Made by a program: the position numbers and the translations under genes. From Pirellulales bacterium (GTDB taxonomy: Bacteria; Planctomycetota; Planctomycetia; Pirellulales; PALSA-1355), in assembly GCA_022844125.1 (NCBI GenBank), contig JALHMI010000008.1:186001-250000 (forward strand): 64,000 nt of DNA, written 5' to 3'. The notes beneath the pieces were generated by a model that saw only the letters and a program-made list of their open reading frames with translations, was not told the DNA's origin and did no database searches. Every line of letters begins with the position of its first letter. Position 1 is the stretch's first letter. Shown here in pieces: positions 1 to 8,462 of the stretch.

Positions 1-2906
1 GAATACGGCGGAGCGAACACGACGGTGCGGAGCACCTGCTGGTAGTTGGCCACACTGTCGATGCCCGAGAGCGTGACGCCGCTAGCGCTGTAGGTGGCCG
101 TGATGTTGGTGCCGGAGGTGTTGACGCTGAGCTCACCGCCGATGAGCGAGGGATCCATCTGGATCGTCGCGCCGACGAGCGTGGGCGAGGAAGTGGTAAT
201 TGTGAGTTCTTCCGCGTCGACGATCGGCAGCAGCAGTTCGCCGGGATCCTTATCGGCGGCGAAGTCGATGCCTTCGGCCACGCCGTTGAGGTCGAGGACC
301 GGGAAGGCACCGAGGGAGAGGCGGCGGGCACGGATGTCGGTGTAGCCATTCAGAACCGTCGTCCAAGTCACAACCGCTTCACCCGCACCGTTCATGGCCA
401 CGAATGGAAAGCTTTGATCATGGCTCGGAAGGGAATTCATGATGACCGCGTCGCCGAATGAAACGCCAGATGCGTCAAACGCCTGCACCATAACATTCTT
501 ATCTTCATTCCAGACGATGATGGTGCGTCCGGAATCGTCCATGGCAATATCTGGATGAAATGAATCTTCGGTGAACGAACTGCGTAGCGGGATCGTGTCA
601 GATAACGGGTTTGCGTCGTTGTCGTATCTGCGTGTAAAGACTCGACGCTCATAGCCGGGAGTAAGCAGGAAGTCTCCCCAGACCGTAGTGAAGCTGCCTG
701 CGGAATCCATCGCCATATCAAACCCGGTTGGATATCCTTCGCCGGTTGCAATGTCGACAATGTTGCCAATCGGTGTCGCGTCAGCCGCGTAACGCCGAGC
801 ATGGATCGAGTAACCAGGTCCGTTCTCAGGGGTATTCAGCCATGCGATGACGAACTGACCATCGTCGGCAATTCCGATCACCGGACCATCTTGCCAGCCG
901 GGCATGGGCGGATGCACGGGCGTCGCCGGACCTAGCGGCGTCCCATCAGCGTCAAAGCGTTGGAAGTGCACGTCGTAGTCGTTACCTTGATTGTTTATCC
1001 GTTTTGTGCCGGCAACCAAGAATGTTCCATCGTGTTGAAGCGCGACAGGAGTATAGACAAGTAAGCTCGCGAAGTTTGCGGCGAGTGGCGTTAGCGGATC
1101 TGCCCCGCCCGCATCGAACCGCTGTACGCCGCCAGATACGCGAGCCAGGTATTGCCCATCGGCCACTGGAATGAGCGCTACTGGGGTCGTGTTGAGGCCA
1201 ATAGCTGGAGCAATTTGATGGCCCGTCGTATCGAAAAGACGTACTTCCGAAGTTGGCGGCGCAGAAAAGCCGCTATTGGAATAGGAAATTGCAAAGCCGC
1301 CGTTGTCATCAATTCCAACGGCATCAGCACCATACGCCCTGATAGTCATCCTCTCCGGCCCAATGCCGAAAAAGCCTTGTCTCACGCTGAAAGAAATCGA
1401 GTAGTTTCCACCAGCCGTGCCGTTGTCGTCTCCATCGAGCGCGCGGCCCAGCGAGTCTTGAATCGAGTCGGAAACGATCAACTCGTACCCAGTGCCCCGT
1501 AACGGAGCAGTAAGCGTCACGTAGGCTACGTCGCCGACATAGGCGACACTGGCGATGAGGTTGCTAACGTCGAAACCACCTTCCATTAATTGCCAGTTCG
1601 CAACCGAGACGACCGAGGCTTCATTCATCGGCCGCGCGAAGGTCACGCGAAGTCCGTTAACCTGTGACAACAGAGTCTCGCCCTGTGTGAAGGCTGGTCC
1701 CTCCTCAGGCGACACCAGTTCCACTGTGGGGAAATCATCGTCCGTGAATCGCTTGGCGAAGATGCCCTGGCCGCTACCGTCTTGCGCCGCACTCTGCCAA
1801 GCGACGACGAATGTCGAACTATCCAGCATCGTGGCGTTAGGATACCGTTGATCGCCAACGACGTAGGTGTTTACGAGGAAATCCGTCTCCACAGTTCCGT
1901 TGGCGTCGAACCGCTGCGCAATGATGCCCCGCCCCGCGCCAGGCTCGTGCCGGGTGCCGCCAAAAGTAACAAGCAAGAAGTCCCCGCCCGGCTCAAGCAC
2001 GACCTGCCCGTGCGACGTAGGGAGGAAACGAACATCCACGGGTTCACCGTCAGCCAGCCCCGTCGAGTCAAATCGTTGAACGTAGTTGTAGAACCCGTTG
2101 ACTAGGTACCGAATCGCGAAACTACCCTCGCGCGTCAGGTCGATGCTCTCTATGGACACGTCGCCCATATGTGGTTCACCGGAGACAGACGTGTGAATGG
2201 TCTCGCCCGCTCCTTTGACTAGCGTAATGCGCGCACCGTAGGCAATAAGCAGATCACCCGCCGGATTCGAATCCGTGTAAATGCTCTGATAGTCATTTAA
2301 CAACTCACTCACTTCGATTTGATCGGTAACGGGCGTGCCAGCGGAATCGAAGCGGCGATAGAAGATCATCTCTGGATTGGTGGTGGAACCGTGCCAGATG
2401 AACGTGTGATTGCCGTCGTTGTCAGTATAGACCTTAACGCCTGAGGTACCCGAAAGGGGCAGCGTGTTGACAATGAATGATCCACCAACCGTATTGCCGC
2501 TGGCGTCGTGCCGGCGAGCTCGTAGCTCGGTTCCAGAGTCGTAAGCCACGATCGAGGTTCCGTCGGCCGCGACCGCAGCGTACCCTTTCGTCCACAACGT
2601 CTGCGTTTCACTGCCGACGGGATTGCCAGCCGCGTCGTAGCGCTGAAACGTCGGATAGGCGTTGTGATTCCAAATGACGGCAAAGCTGCCGTCTGCGAAT
2701 GCGGTTACGCGTGGCGAGGTCTGATCGCCCGCCGTCGTCGTATTCACCTGGAACTCGGCCCCGCCGACGAGCGCCAGCGGTTCGGCAATCGGATCATCCT
2801 GGGTGGCGCTCAGCAGCCGGCGCTCTTCGAGGATTTCCAGCCGAGGTACAACCGCACGCTGGGAGCGCTTCCGCGCGTGGCGCGCTTGATTCCAGGGCGA
2901 ATGCAT
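1..2906 (-). CDS. Giant surface/extracellular protein, 5' portion (runs off the window)
   Basis: Open frame of about 968 codons from ATG at 2906 to the left edge; the 3' end is outside the window. An in-frame stop about 30 nt upstream leaves this as the only plausible ATG. Residues 21-34 read PRLEILEERRLLSA, a leader motif recurrent at the start of very large planctomycete surface proteins. Next come propeller-like repeats with phrases such as FVVAWQSAAQDGSGQGIFAKRF, then an SbsA/Big_5-like Ig segment (SPEEGPAFTQGETL), more of the repeats, and at the visible end a cadherin-like repeat (VNTSGTNITATYSASGV, SVANYQQVLRTV). Probably secreted and adhesive or structural. Total size is unknown. Confidence 0.85.
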   Translation of the reverse strand, partial: MHSPWNQARHARKRSQRAVVPRLEILEERRLLSATQDDPIAEPLALVGGAEFQVNTTTAGDQTSPRVTAFADGSFAVIWNHNAYPTFQRYDAAGNPVGSETQTLWTKGYAAVAADGTSIVAYDSGTELRARRHDASGNTVGGSFIVNTLPLSGTSGVKVYTDNDGNHTFIWHGSTTNPEMIFYRRFDSAGTPVTDQIEVSELLNDYQSIYTDSNPAGDLLIAYGARITLVKGAGETIHTSVSGEPHMGDVSIESIDLTREGSFAIRYLVNGFYNYVQRFDSTGLADGEPVDVRFLPTSHGQVVLEPGGDFLLVTFGGTRHEPGAGRGIIAQRFDANGTVETDFLVNTYVVGDQRYPNATMLDSSTFVVAWQSAAQDGSGQGIFAKRFTDDDFPTVELVSPEEGPAFTQGETLLSQVNGLRVTFARPMNEASVVSVANWQLMEGGFDVSNLIASVAYVGDVAYVTLTAPLRGTGYELIVSDSIQDSLGRALDGDDNGTAGGNYSISFSVRQGFFGIGPERMTIRAYGADAVGIDDNGGFAISYSNSGFSAPPTSEVRLFDTTGHQIAPAIGLNTTPVALIPVADGQYLARVSGGVQRFDAGGADPLTPLAANFASLLVYTPVALQHDGTFLVAGTKRINNQGNDYDVHFQRFDADGTPLGPATPVHPPMPGWQDGPVIGIADDGQFVIAWLNTPENGPGYSIHARRYAADATPIGNIVDIATGEGYPTGFDMAMDSAGSFTTVWGDFLLTPGYERRVFTRRYDNDANPLSDTIPLRSSFTEDSFHPDIAMDDSGRTIIVWNEDKNVMVQAFDASGVSFGDAVIMNSLPSHDQSFPFVAMNGAGEAVVTWTTVLNGYTDIRARRLSLGAFPVLDLNGVAEGIDFAADKDPGELLLPIVDAEELTITTSSPTLVGATIQMDPSLIGGELSVNTSGTNITATYSASGVTLSGIDSVANYQQVLRTVVFAPPY

Positions 2907-3155
2907 CAGGTGCTCTCTCGTTCCGCGCTCGGGGCAGGTTATTCCTTTGGGGGGATTGATCCATCGTAACTGAAGTAGCGACCCATTCGCAATAATACAC
3001 CGATTTTTTTATGGAAGCTTAACTCGCATCACATTACGAAGCCGTCCGTGCTCCGGAAGTTACCGGCCGAACGGCTCGCCTTGCCGCCTCCGCGAACGCC
3101 GAGTAGCATCGCAAGTGTCGATTGTTTCCAAGCTTTTGACCCCTCAGGCCGCCCG

Positions 3156-3896
3156 ATGTCCGATCCGTCGCCAACGCTCGATTCCTCCGAAGCTGACGAC
3201 GAGGCGCTCGAGTATCGCTCACTCGAGCCGCTGGCCATCGTGTCAGTTCTGTTGGGCTTGGCCTCGCCCGTTGCAATCTTTCAACCGCTGTTGGCCGTCG
3301 TGCCGATCCTGGGACTGCTCACCGCAGTGGTCGCTTTGGCAAAGATCGGCGGCGATCGCGCTCGCGGTGGCCGCGCCGTGGCGATTGCCGGCGTGGTGCT
3401 CTCGACATTTTTTCTCGCGGTGCCGATGGCCCGCTATGCTTCGGCCCAGCTCATGCTTCGTGGTCAGGCCGTGCCAGTGGCGACCGAGTTTCTCGAGCGA
3501 CTTCAGCAGCAGCGTCCCGAGGAGGCGATGCTGCTACAGATGGCGCCGGACTACCGGCCGCCCGTCGACGATGGCCTGTGGAGCTACTATCGCAATGACG
3601 AGCAAGCCCGCACGCAACTCGAGGCCTTCGTCAAGCAGCCGTTCGTGCGAATGCTGTTAGCGCTAGGTCCGGATGCCGAGGTGAAGTTTTTCAAAGTGAA
3701 CGGCATCGCCGCCGGGAATCAGCTTGCGCTGGCGGACGTGCACTACACGGTGACATTCACCGACCAGGACGGTCAGCGTAAGACGCTCGTGGTGGGCGTC
3801 TTGCTGGAGCGACGCGGTAAGCCAATGAATGCCGAACTGAACCCCTGGCGGATCCGCGAATTCACAACCGACTTTGCCGATCGACCGCCCGTCTAG
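3156..3896 (+). CDS. DUF4190-like small membrane protein
   Basis: Encodes 246 aa. An upstream in-frame extension to 3048 is possible, but ATG 3156 (MSDPSPTLDSSEADD) gives the usual acidic cytoplasmic start. Residues about 20-95 contain two hydrophobic segments (LAIVSVLLGLASPVAIFQPLL and AVAIAGVVLSTFFLAVPMA) joined by a loop with AKIGGDRARGGR, the layout of DUF4190-type domains. The C-terminal 140 residues form a soluble domain with alternating beta-like strands and no motif I recognise. It faces away from the giant surface protein and converges with the next gene, separated by about 10 nt. Function unknown. Confidence 0.75.
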   Translation: MSDPSPTLDSSEADDEALEYRSLEPLAIVSVLLGLASPVAIFQPLLAVVPILGLLTAVVALAKIGGDRARGGRAVAIAGVVLSTFFLAVPMARYASAQLMLRGQAVPVATEFLERLQQQRPEEAMLLQMAPDYRPPVDDGLWSYYRNDEQARTQLEAFVKQPFVRMLLALGPDAEVKFFKVNGIAAGNQLALADVHYTVTFTDQDGQRKTLVVGVLLERRGKPMNAELNPWRIREFTTDFADRPPV

Positions 3897-3906
3897 CGAG
3901 TTGTCG

Positions 3907-4503
3907 TCACTTATTGTCGCGCGCTGCCTCGGCCGCGATTGCCGCACGTTCGGCCGTGCCCGATCGACGAGCCGCCATCTGGTAGTACACGGCCGCGGCG
4001 CCGGACTTACCCTGGGCTCGCGCGCGCCGTGCTTCGGCCAATAGCCGGGCGGCTTCCTCGTCCGTGGCATTTGCGGTCGCTGTTTGGCGGCGGCGAATCT
4101 CGGCGATGCTCAACAGTGGCGCGCCGGACGCTGGTTCGGCAGCGAGATTGCGTCCGGTGAGACTTCCGCGTTGCCAGGTGGCGCGGCGCTCGCGAGCCGA
4201 CCGCAGGAGCTCCGCCTCGGCGGCCCGCGGTTCGTGAATCTGAGCGGACACCTGCAATCCACCGGCGGCTTGCGAACCGCCGATCGCGCCTTGTCGCCGC
4301 GGGCCATACATCGTGCGGGAGTAGAAAGCTTGCCGTTCAGCGGCGAGTGGCGAGGCGCCGCTGTCGGGCACAATCACGGTCGTGTTCACGCCCGTCGACT
4401 TGAAGCTGGGGAGCTGGAGCGTGACGTTCGGCCCGCTTTGAGCGAGCGCGGATTCGGCCGCCAGCAAGACGAGCAAAAGAGTGCCAGGCGTAACGCTGCG
4501 CAT
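3907..4503 (-). CDS. Secreted Ala/Arg-rich hypothetical protein
   Basis: Encodes 198 aa from ATG 4503. A longer in-frame reading extends back into the DUF1501 gene but only as an antisense-like shadow, so the start at MRSVTPGTLLLVLLAAESALAQ, a clean signal peptide ending ALA-Q, is preferred. The mature part has a beta-rich beginning (GPNVTLQLPSFKSTGVNTTV) followed by an Arg/Ala/Glu-rich helical tail ending AAEAARDNK. The tail segment LLAEARRARAQGKSGAAAVYYQMAARR resembles a single TPR-like helical hairpin. It follows the DUF1501 gene by 95 nt on the same strand. Function unknown. Confidence 0.7.
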   Translation of the reverse strand: MRSVTPGTLLLVLLAAESALAQSGPNVTLQLPSFKSTGVNTTVIVPDSGASPLAAERQAFYSRTMYGPRRQGAIGGSQAAGGLQVSAQIHEPRAAEAELLRSARERRATWQRGSLTGRNLAAEPASGAPLLSIAEIRRRQTATANATDEEAARLLAEARRARAQGKSGAAAVYYQMAARRSGTAERAAIAAEAARDNK

Positions 4504-4598
4504 GGGAGAGACCTCCGCACGGTCGCTCGGATGGTTTCGAATGCCACCAATCTTCAGCCGGCATTCTAACGTATGAGGGCGGCCGCGGCCAAACTGCG

Positions 4599-6065
4599 TC
4601 AGGCGATCAGTTCCTTGATCACCCGGCCGTGGACATCGGTGAGGCGGAAGTCGCGACCGGCGTAGCGATAGGTGAACTTCTCGTGGTCGAAGCCCAGGAG
4701 TTGGAGCATCGTGGCGTGGAGGTCGTGGACGTGCACGCGGTTTTCGACGGCCGCAAACCCGAACTCGTCGGTGGCGCCGTGCACGTAGCCGCCGCGCACG
4801 CCACCACCGGCCATCCACATCGTGTAGCCGTGATGGTTGTGATCGCGGCCATTGATCTTGCCGGCGTTCGAGCCCTTCTTCGGCAGCTCGACCGTGGGCG
4901 TGCGGCCGAATTCGCCGCCCCACACGACGAGCGTGTCGTCCAGCAGTCCGCGCGCTTTGAGATCCTTGAGCAGCGCGCCGATCGCCTGGTCGCACTGCCC
5001 GGCGAGCTTGCGGTGGTTCACTTCGATATCGTCGTGGTTATCCCAAGGCTGGCCTTCGCCGTGCCAGACCTGGACGAACCTGACGCCGCGCTCGATCAGC
5101 CGCCGGGCAATCAGAATCTGCCGGGCCTGGGTGCCTTTGCCGTACATGTCCAGGATGTGCTGCGGTTCGCGGCTGACGTCGAAGGCATCGGCCGCCTCCA
5201 TCTGCATCCGATAGGCGAGCTCGAACGACTGGATGCGCGATTCGAGTTGCTCGTCGCCAGTGCGCTCCGCCAGGTGCGCCTGGTTGAGCTGGGCCAGCAA
5301 GTCGAGTTGCCGCCGCTGCTCGTCGCGACTGACGGCTTTGTTCTCGATGTTCTCGATCAGCCGTTCGACTTCGCGATGCTTGGTGTCGATGTACGTGCCC
5401 TGGTACACGCCGGGCAAGAAGCCCGACTGCCAATTTTGCGATTCCTGGATCGGATACCCGCCCGGGCACATCGCGATGAAGCCGGGCAGATTCTGGTTTT
5501 CGGTTCCCAGGCCATAGGTTAGCCAGGATCCCATGCTGGGTCGGATCAGGCGCGGTTCGCCGCAGTTCATAAGCAACAGCGAGGGCTCATGATTCGGCGA
5601 GTCGCCGTGCATCGAGCGGATGACCGCGATGTCGTCGATGCACGCGGCCGTGTGTGGAAACAACTCGCTGACTTCGATGCCGCTCTGGCCGTACTTTTCG
5701 AACTTGTACGGCGAGGCGAACGCGGCGCCCGTCTTGCGCTCGGTCGGCAGATTGATCGGCAGTTCCTGGCCGTGCCGCTTCGTAAGCTCAGGCTTGGGAT
5801 CGAACGTATCGACGTGCGAGGGGCCACCGTTCATGAACAAGTGGATTACTCGCTTGGCTTTGGCCGGAAAGTGCGGCGTCTTGGGGAGCAGCGGATTGAC
5901 CGCCTCTGCTTGAGCGGTATTGAGAAGGCCTTGTTCGCCGAGCAACTGACCCAGTGCGAGCGCGCCGAAGCCGATGCCGGTGCGGGCCAGCATCTGGCGG
6001 CGCGACAGGCGGCAACTCGATCCCCAATCGCTTGAATATCCGCCGATTGAATTGTGGTCGGCCAT
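4599..6065 (-). CDS. DUF1501 domain-containing protein, Tat-type signal
   Basis: Encodes 488 aa. Its N-terminus has SRRQMLARTGIGFGALALGQLL, a twin-arginine-like signal. The body is typical of DUF1501, a sulfatase/phosphatase-fold family expanded in planctomycetes: HLFMNGGPSHVDTFDPKPEL near the start, ECGEPRLIRPSMGSW-like surface, VVWGGEFGRTPTVELPKKG, and GRDHNHHGYTMWMAGGGVRGG near the C-terminus. Members are exported and nearly always sit beside a DUF1549/DUF1553 partner; here that partner lies 17 nt upstream on the same strand, so the two are co-transcribed. The biochemical reaction of the family is not established. Confidence 0.93.
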   Translation of the reverse strand: MADHNSIGGYSSDWGSSCRLSRRQMLARTGIGFGALALGQLLGEQGLLNTAQAEAVNPLLPKTPHFPAKAKRVIHLFMNGGPSHVDTFDPKPELTKRHGQELPINLPTERKTGAAFASPYKFEKYGQSGIEVSELFPHTAACIDDIAVIRSMHGDSPNHEPSLLLMNCGEPRLIRPSMGSWLTYGLGTENQNLPGFIAMCPGGYPIQESQNWQSGFLPGVYQGTYIDTKHREVERLIENIENKAVSRDEQRRQLDLLAQLNQAHLAERTGDEQLESRIQSFELAYRMQMEAADAFDVSREPQHILDMYGKGTQARQILIARRLIERGVRFVQVWHGEGQPWDNHDDIEVNHRKLAGQCDQAIGALLKDLKARGLLDDTLVVWGGEFGRTPTVELPKKGSNAGKINGRDHNHHGYTMWMAGGGVRGGYVHGATDEFGFAAVENRVHVHDLHATMLQLLGFDHEKFTYRYAGRDFRLTDVHGRVIKELIA

Positions 6066-6082
6066 GGCACGAATCCTTGGTC

Positions 6083-8215
6083 TCAGTCGACAAACATAAA
6101 CTCATTCGAGAGCAGCACGACTTGGACGTAACGTTCCCAGGCGCTGGGACGATCGGCTGGCGTCTCGGCCGGCGGAGCCTGGTTGGCGTCCTCGCTGGTG
6201 AGAAAGCTCTTGCCGAGCTCGAGTTCCTGGCCAGTGGGTTTCCGCGCCAGCGCCACTTCGTACAAGCGCTCGACCTTCGCCGCCGGCTCGGTCGCCGTGG
6301 CGGACTCCTGTCGCGCCGCCAGGTGCTTCGCCTGCTCGCGGACGAACGGGTTATTCAACAGATACAAGGCCTGCTGCGGGACGGTCGTCGTGTAACGGCG
6401 TGGACTGTGCGTGTCGGGACTGGCAAAATCGAACGTGCGAAACAGATTCGGCAAATTCTGGCGATCGATCCGGCCATACAGCGTGCGGCGCGTGGGCCAC
6501 GGCTGGGCCATCAGGTCGACGGCCGGTCCACCGACCGCGGCATCGAGCTGGCCGGAAGCGGCCAGCAGCGCGTCTCGCATCGATTCAAAATCGAGCCGTT
6601 TGCGATTCATTCGCCACACGAGCCGGTTTTCCGGATCGAGCTTCGCCGCGTCCGGGCGATTGAAGCTCGCCTGCTGGTAGGCGGCCGACGAGAGGATCAA
6701 CCGATGGATGCTCTTGAGCGACCAGTTGTTCTCGATCAGCGTGGCCGCCAGGAAGTCGAGCAGTTCCGGATGTGTCGGTGGCGCGCTTCGCAAACCGAAA
6801 TCGCTTGGCGTATCGACCAAGGGCTGCTTGAAGTAATACATCCAGATCCGGTTGACGATCACGCGCGCCGTGAGCGGATTGGCGGGATCGACGATCGCCT
6901 GGGCGAGTTCGAGCCGACCGCTGCCTTGCTGAAAAGGTTGCCTCGCTTCGCCGGCCACGATCGAGAGGAACTGCCGTGGCACCTCTTCGCCGCGGTTGCC
7001 AGGGTTGCCGCGCACGAAGACGACTGGCGTGACCGGCTGCTCGGCTTCGGCCAGTGACATGACGTCCATGTCTTTCGGCTCGACGCTGCTCGCCAGCACG
7101 CCGTACAGCGAATAGTAGTCCTTGGTCGGGATCGGATCGTACTTATGGTCGTGGCAACGCGCGCACGTGACGGTCAGCCCCATCGTGCCGCGCGTGAGCA
7201 CGTCGATCCGGTCATCGATGATGTCGTGCGGATTGTTGAGAAACCGCCGGCCGACCGTCAAGAAGCCCATTGCCGCCAGCGGGCTGTCTTCGCCCTCGAT
7301 CGGCAGTCGATCCGCCGCGATCTGCCGGATCAGAAACTCATCGTACGGCAGATCATGGTTCAGAGCCTTCACAACCCAATCGCGATACTTGTAAGCGTGC
7401 GGGTAGTTGCGATCTTCTGTGAATAGATAGCCCTTGCTGTCGGCATAGCGCGCGATGTCGAGCCAATGCCGCCCCCAGCGCTCGCCGTAATGCGGTGAAG
7501 CCAGCAGTTCCTCGAGCGCGCGGTCGAGAGTGATCTCGCCGCTGGTTACGCGATCGATGTCGGCCATTTTCGGCGGCAGACCTGTCACGTCAAAGCTCGC
7601 GCGGCGATAGATCGTGCGCGGGTCGGCGGGCGTTGACGGAGTCAGGCCGGCCGCTTCCAGCCGAGCGAGAATAAAGTTGTCGACCGGAGACTTTGGCCAG
7701 GCACTGTTTTGAACTGCGGGGAGCGAGGGTTTCGCGATCGGCTGAAAGGCCCAGTGCGTGCGCGACTGCGCGGCGCGATCTTCCGGTTTAGGGACCGGCG
7801 TGTCATCGCCCGGCGCGGGCGCGCCCAGCGAAATCCAGTGCTCGAACTTCGCAATCTCCTCGGCCGCGAGTTTGCCGTCGGGCGGCATCTTCGGTTCGCT
7901 CTCATAGCGAACGGCGCGAATCAGGCGGCTGTCGTCCGGCTTGCCCGGTACGATCGAGGGTCCGCTCTCGCTGCCGGTGAGCATCGCGGCGCGGCTGTCA
8001 AGTTGCAGACCACCCTGCTTGTCCTCCCCATGACACTCCAGGCAGTGGTTCGCCAGCAGCGGCCGGATGTTTGCCTCGAAGTATTCGAGACCCTCGGGCG
8101 AACTCGCGGCGGCCGGCTCCGCGGCACGCGCCCCGCTGGACAAGGCTGGCCCAGCCGCGAGAATCAGCAGCGCGCAGGCGACCGTCCGATTGGTTTGCCA
8201 GTTCGTGATTCCCAT
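6083..8215 (-). CDS. PSCyt1-DUF1549-DUF1553 (PSD1) cytochrome-type protein
   Basis: Encodes 710 aa from ATG 8215; an in-frame ATG at 8287 adds an unlikely leader, whereas MGITNWQTNR begins a good signal peptide ending ARAAEP. A c-type heme motif CLECH lies at residues 58-62 within a planctomycete cytochrome C domain (ANIRPLLANHCLECHGEDK). DUF1549 follows (HYGERWGRHWLDIARYADSKGY) with a second CARCHDHKYDPI motif, then DUF1553 (LAQAIVDPANPLTARVIVNRIW ... TTTVPQQALYLLNN). Exported, heme-binding, and first gene of a pair with the DUF1501 gene 17 nt downstream. The substrate is unknown; such pairs are often linked by inference to polysaccharide degradation. Confidence 0.93.
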   Translation of the reverse strand: MGITNWQTNRTVACALLILAAGPALSSGARAAEPAAASSPEGLEYFEANIRPLLANHCLECHGEDKQGGLQLDSRAAMLTGSESGPSIVPGKPDDSRLIRAVRYESEPKMPPDGKLAAEEIAKFEHWISLGAPAPGDDTPVPKPEDRAAQSRTHWAFQPIAKPSLPAVQNSAWPKSPVDNFILARLEAAGLTPSTPADPRTIYRRASFDVTGLPPKMADIDRVTSGEITLDRALEELLASPHYGERWGRHWLDIARYADSKGYLFTEDRNYPHAYKYRDWVVKALNHDLPYDEFLIRQIAADRLPIEGEDSPLAAMGFLTVGRRFLNNPHDIIDDRIDVLTRGTMGLTVTCARCHDHKYDPIPTKDYYSLYGVLASSVEPKDMDVMSLAEAEQPVTPVVFVRGNPGNRGEEVPRQFLSIVAGEARQPFQQGSGRLELAQAIVDPANPLTARVIVNRIWMYYFKQPLVDTPSDFGLRSAPPTHPELLDFLAATLIENNWSLKSIHRLILSSAAYQQASFNRPDAAKLDPENRLVWRMNRKRLDFESMRDALLAASGQLDAAVGGPAVDLMAQPWPTRRTLYGRIDRQNLPNLFRTFDFASPDTHSPRRYTTTVPQQALYLLNNPFVREQAKHLAARQESATATEPAAKVERLYEVALARKPTGQELELGKSFLTSEDANQAPPAETPADRPSAWERYVQVVLLSNEFMFVD

Positions 8216-8462
8216 GACAGACCAGTGACTGTGGGGAAAGGCGGGAGGCAGGGTAGCAGTTTGGTGGGGCAACTTCGGGGCGGGCACGGCAAGCCGCCCG
8301 GGACGGCTTGTCGTCGGAACTCATTATAACTGTCCGGCCAGCGCCAGTCAGCGCCCGGAATCTTGCCAGAAGGTGTAATGCCGCCTGCACCTCGCCGGCA
8401 CGTGTGGGGTAAGCTAACGATTGCACGGAATGCGGTTCCTTTTCTGCCGTCCGCCTCGCCCC

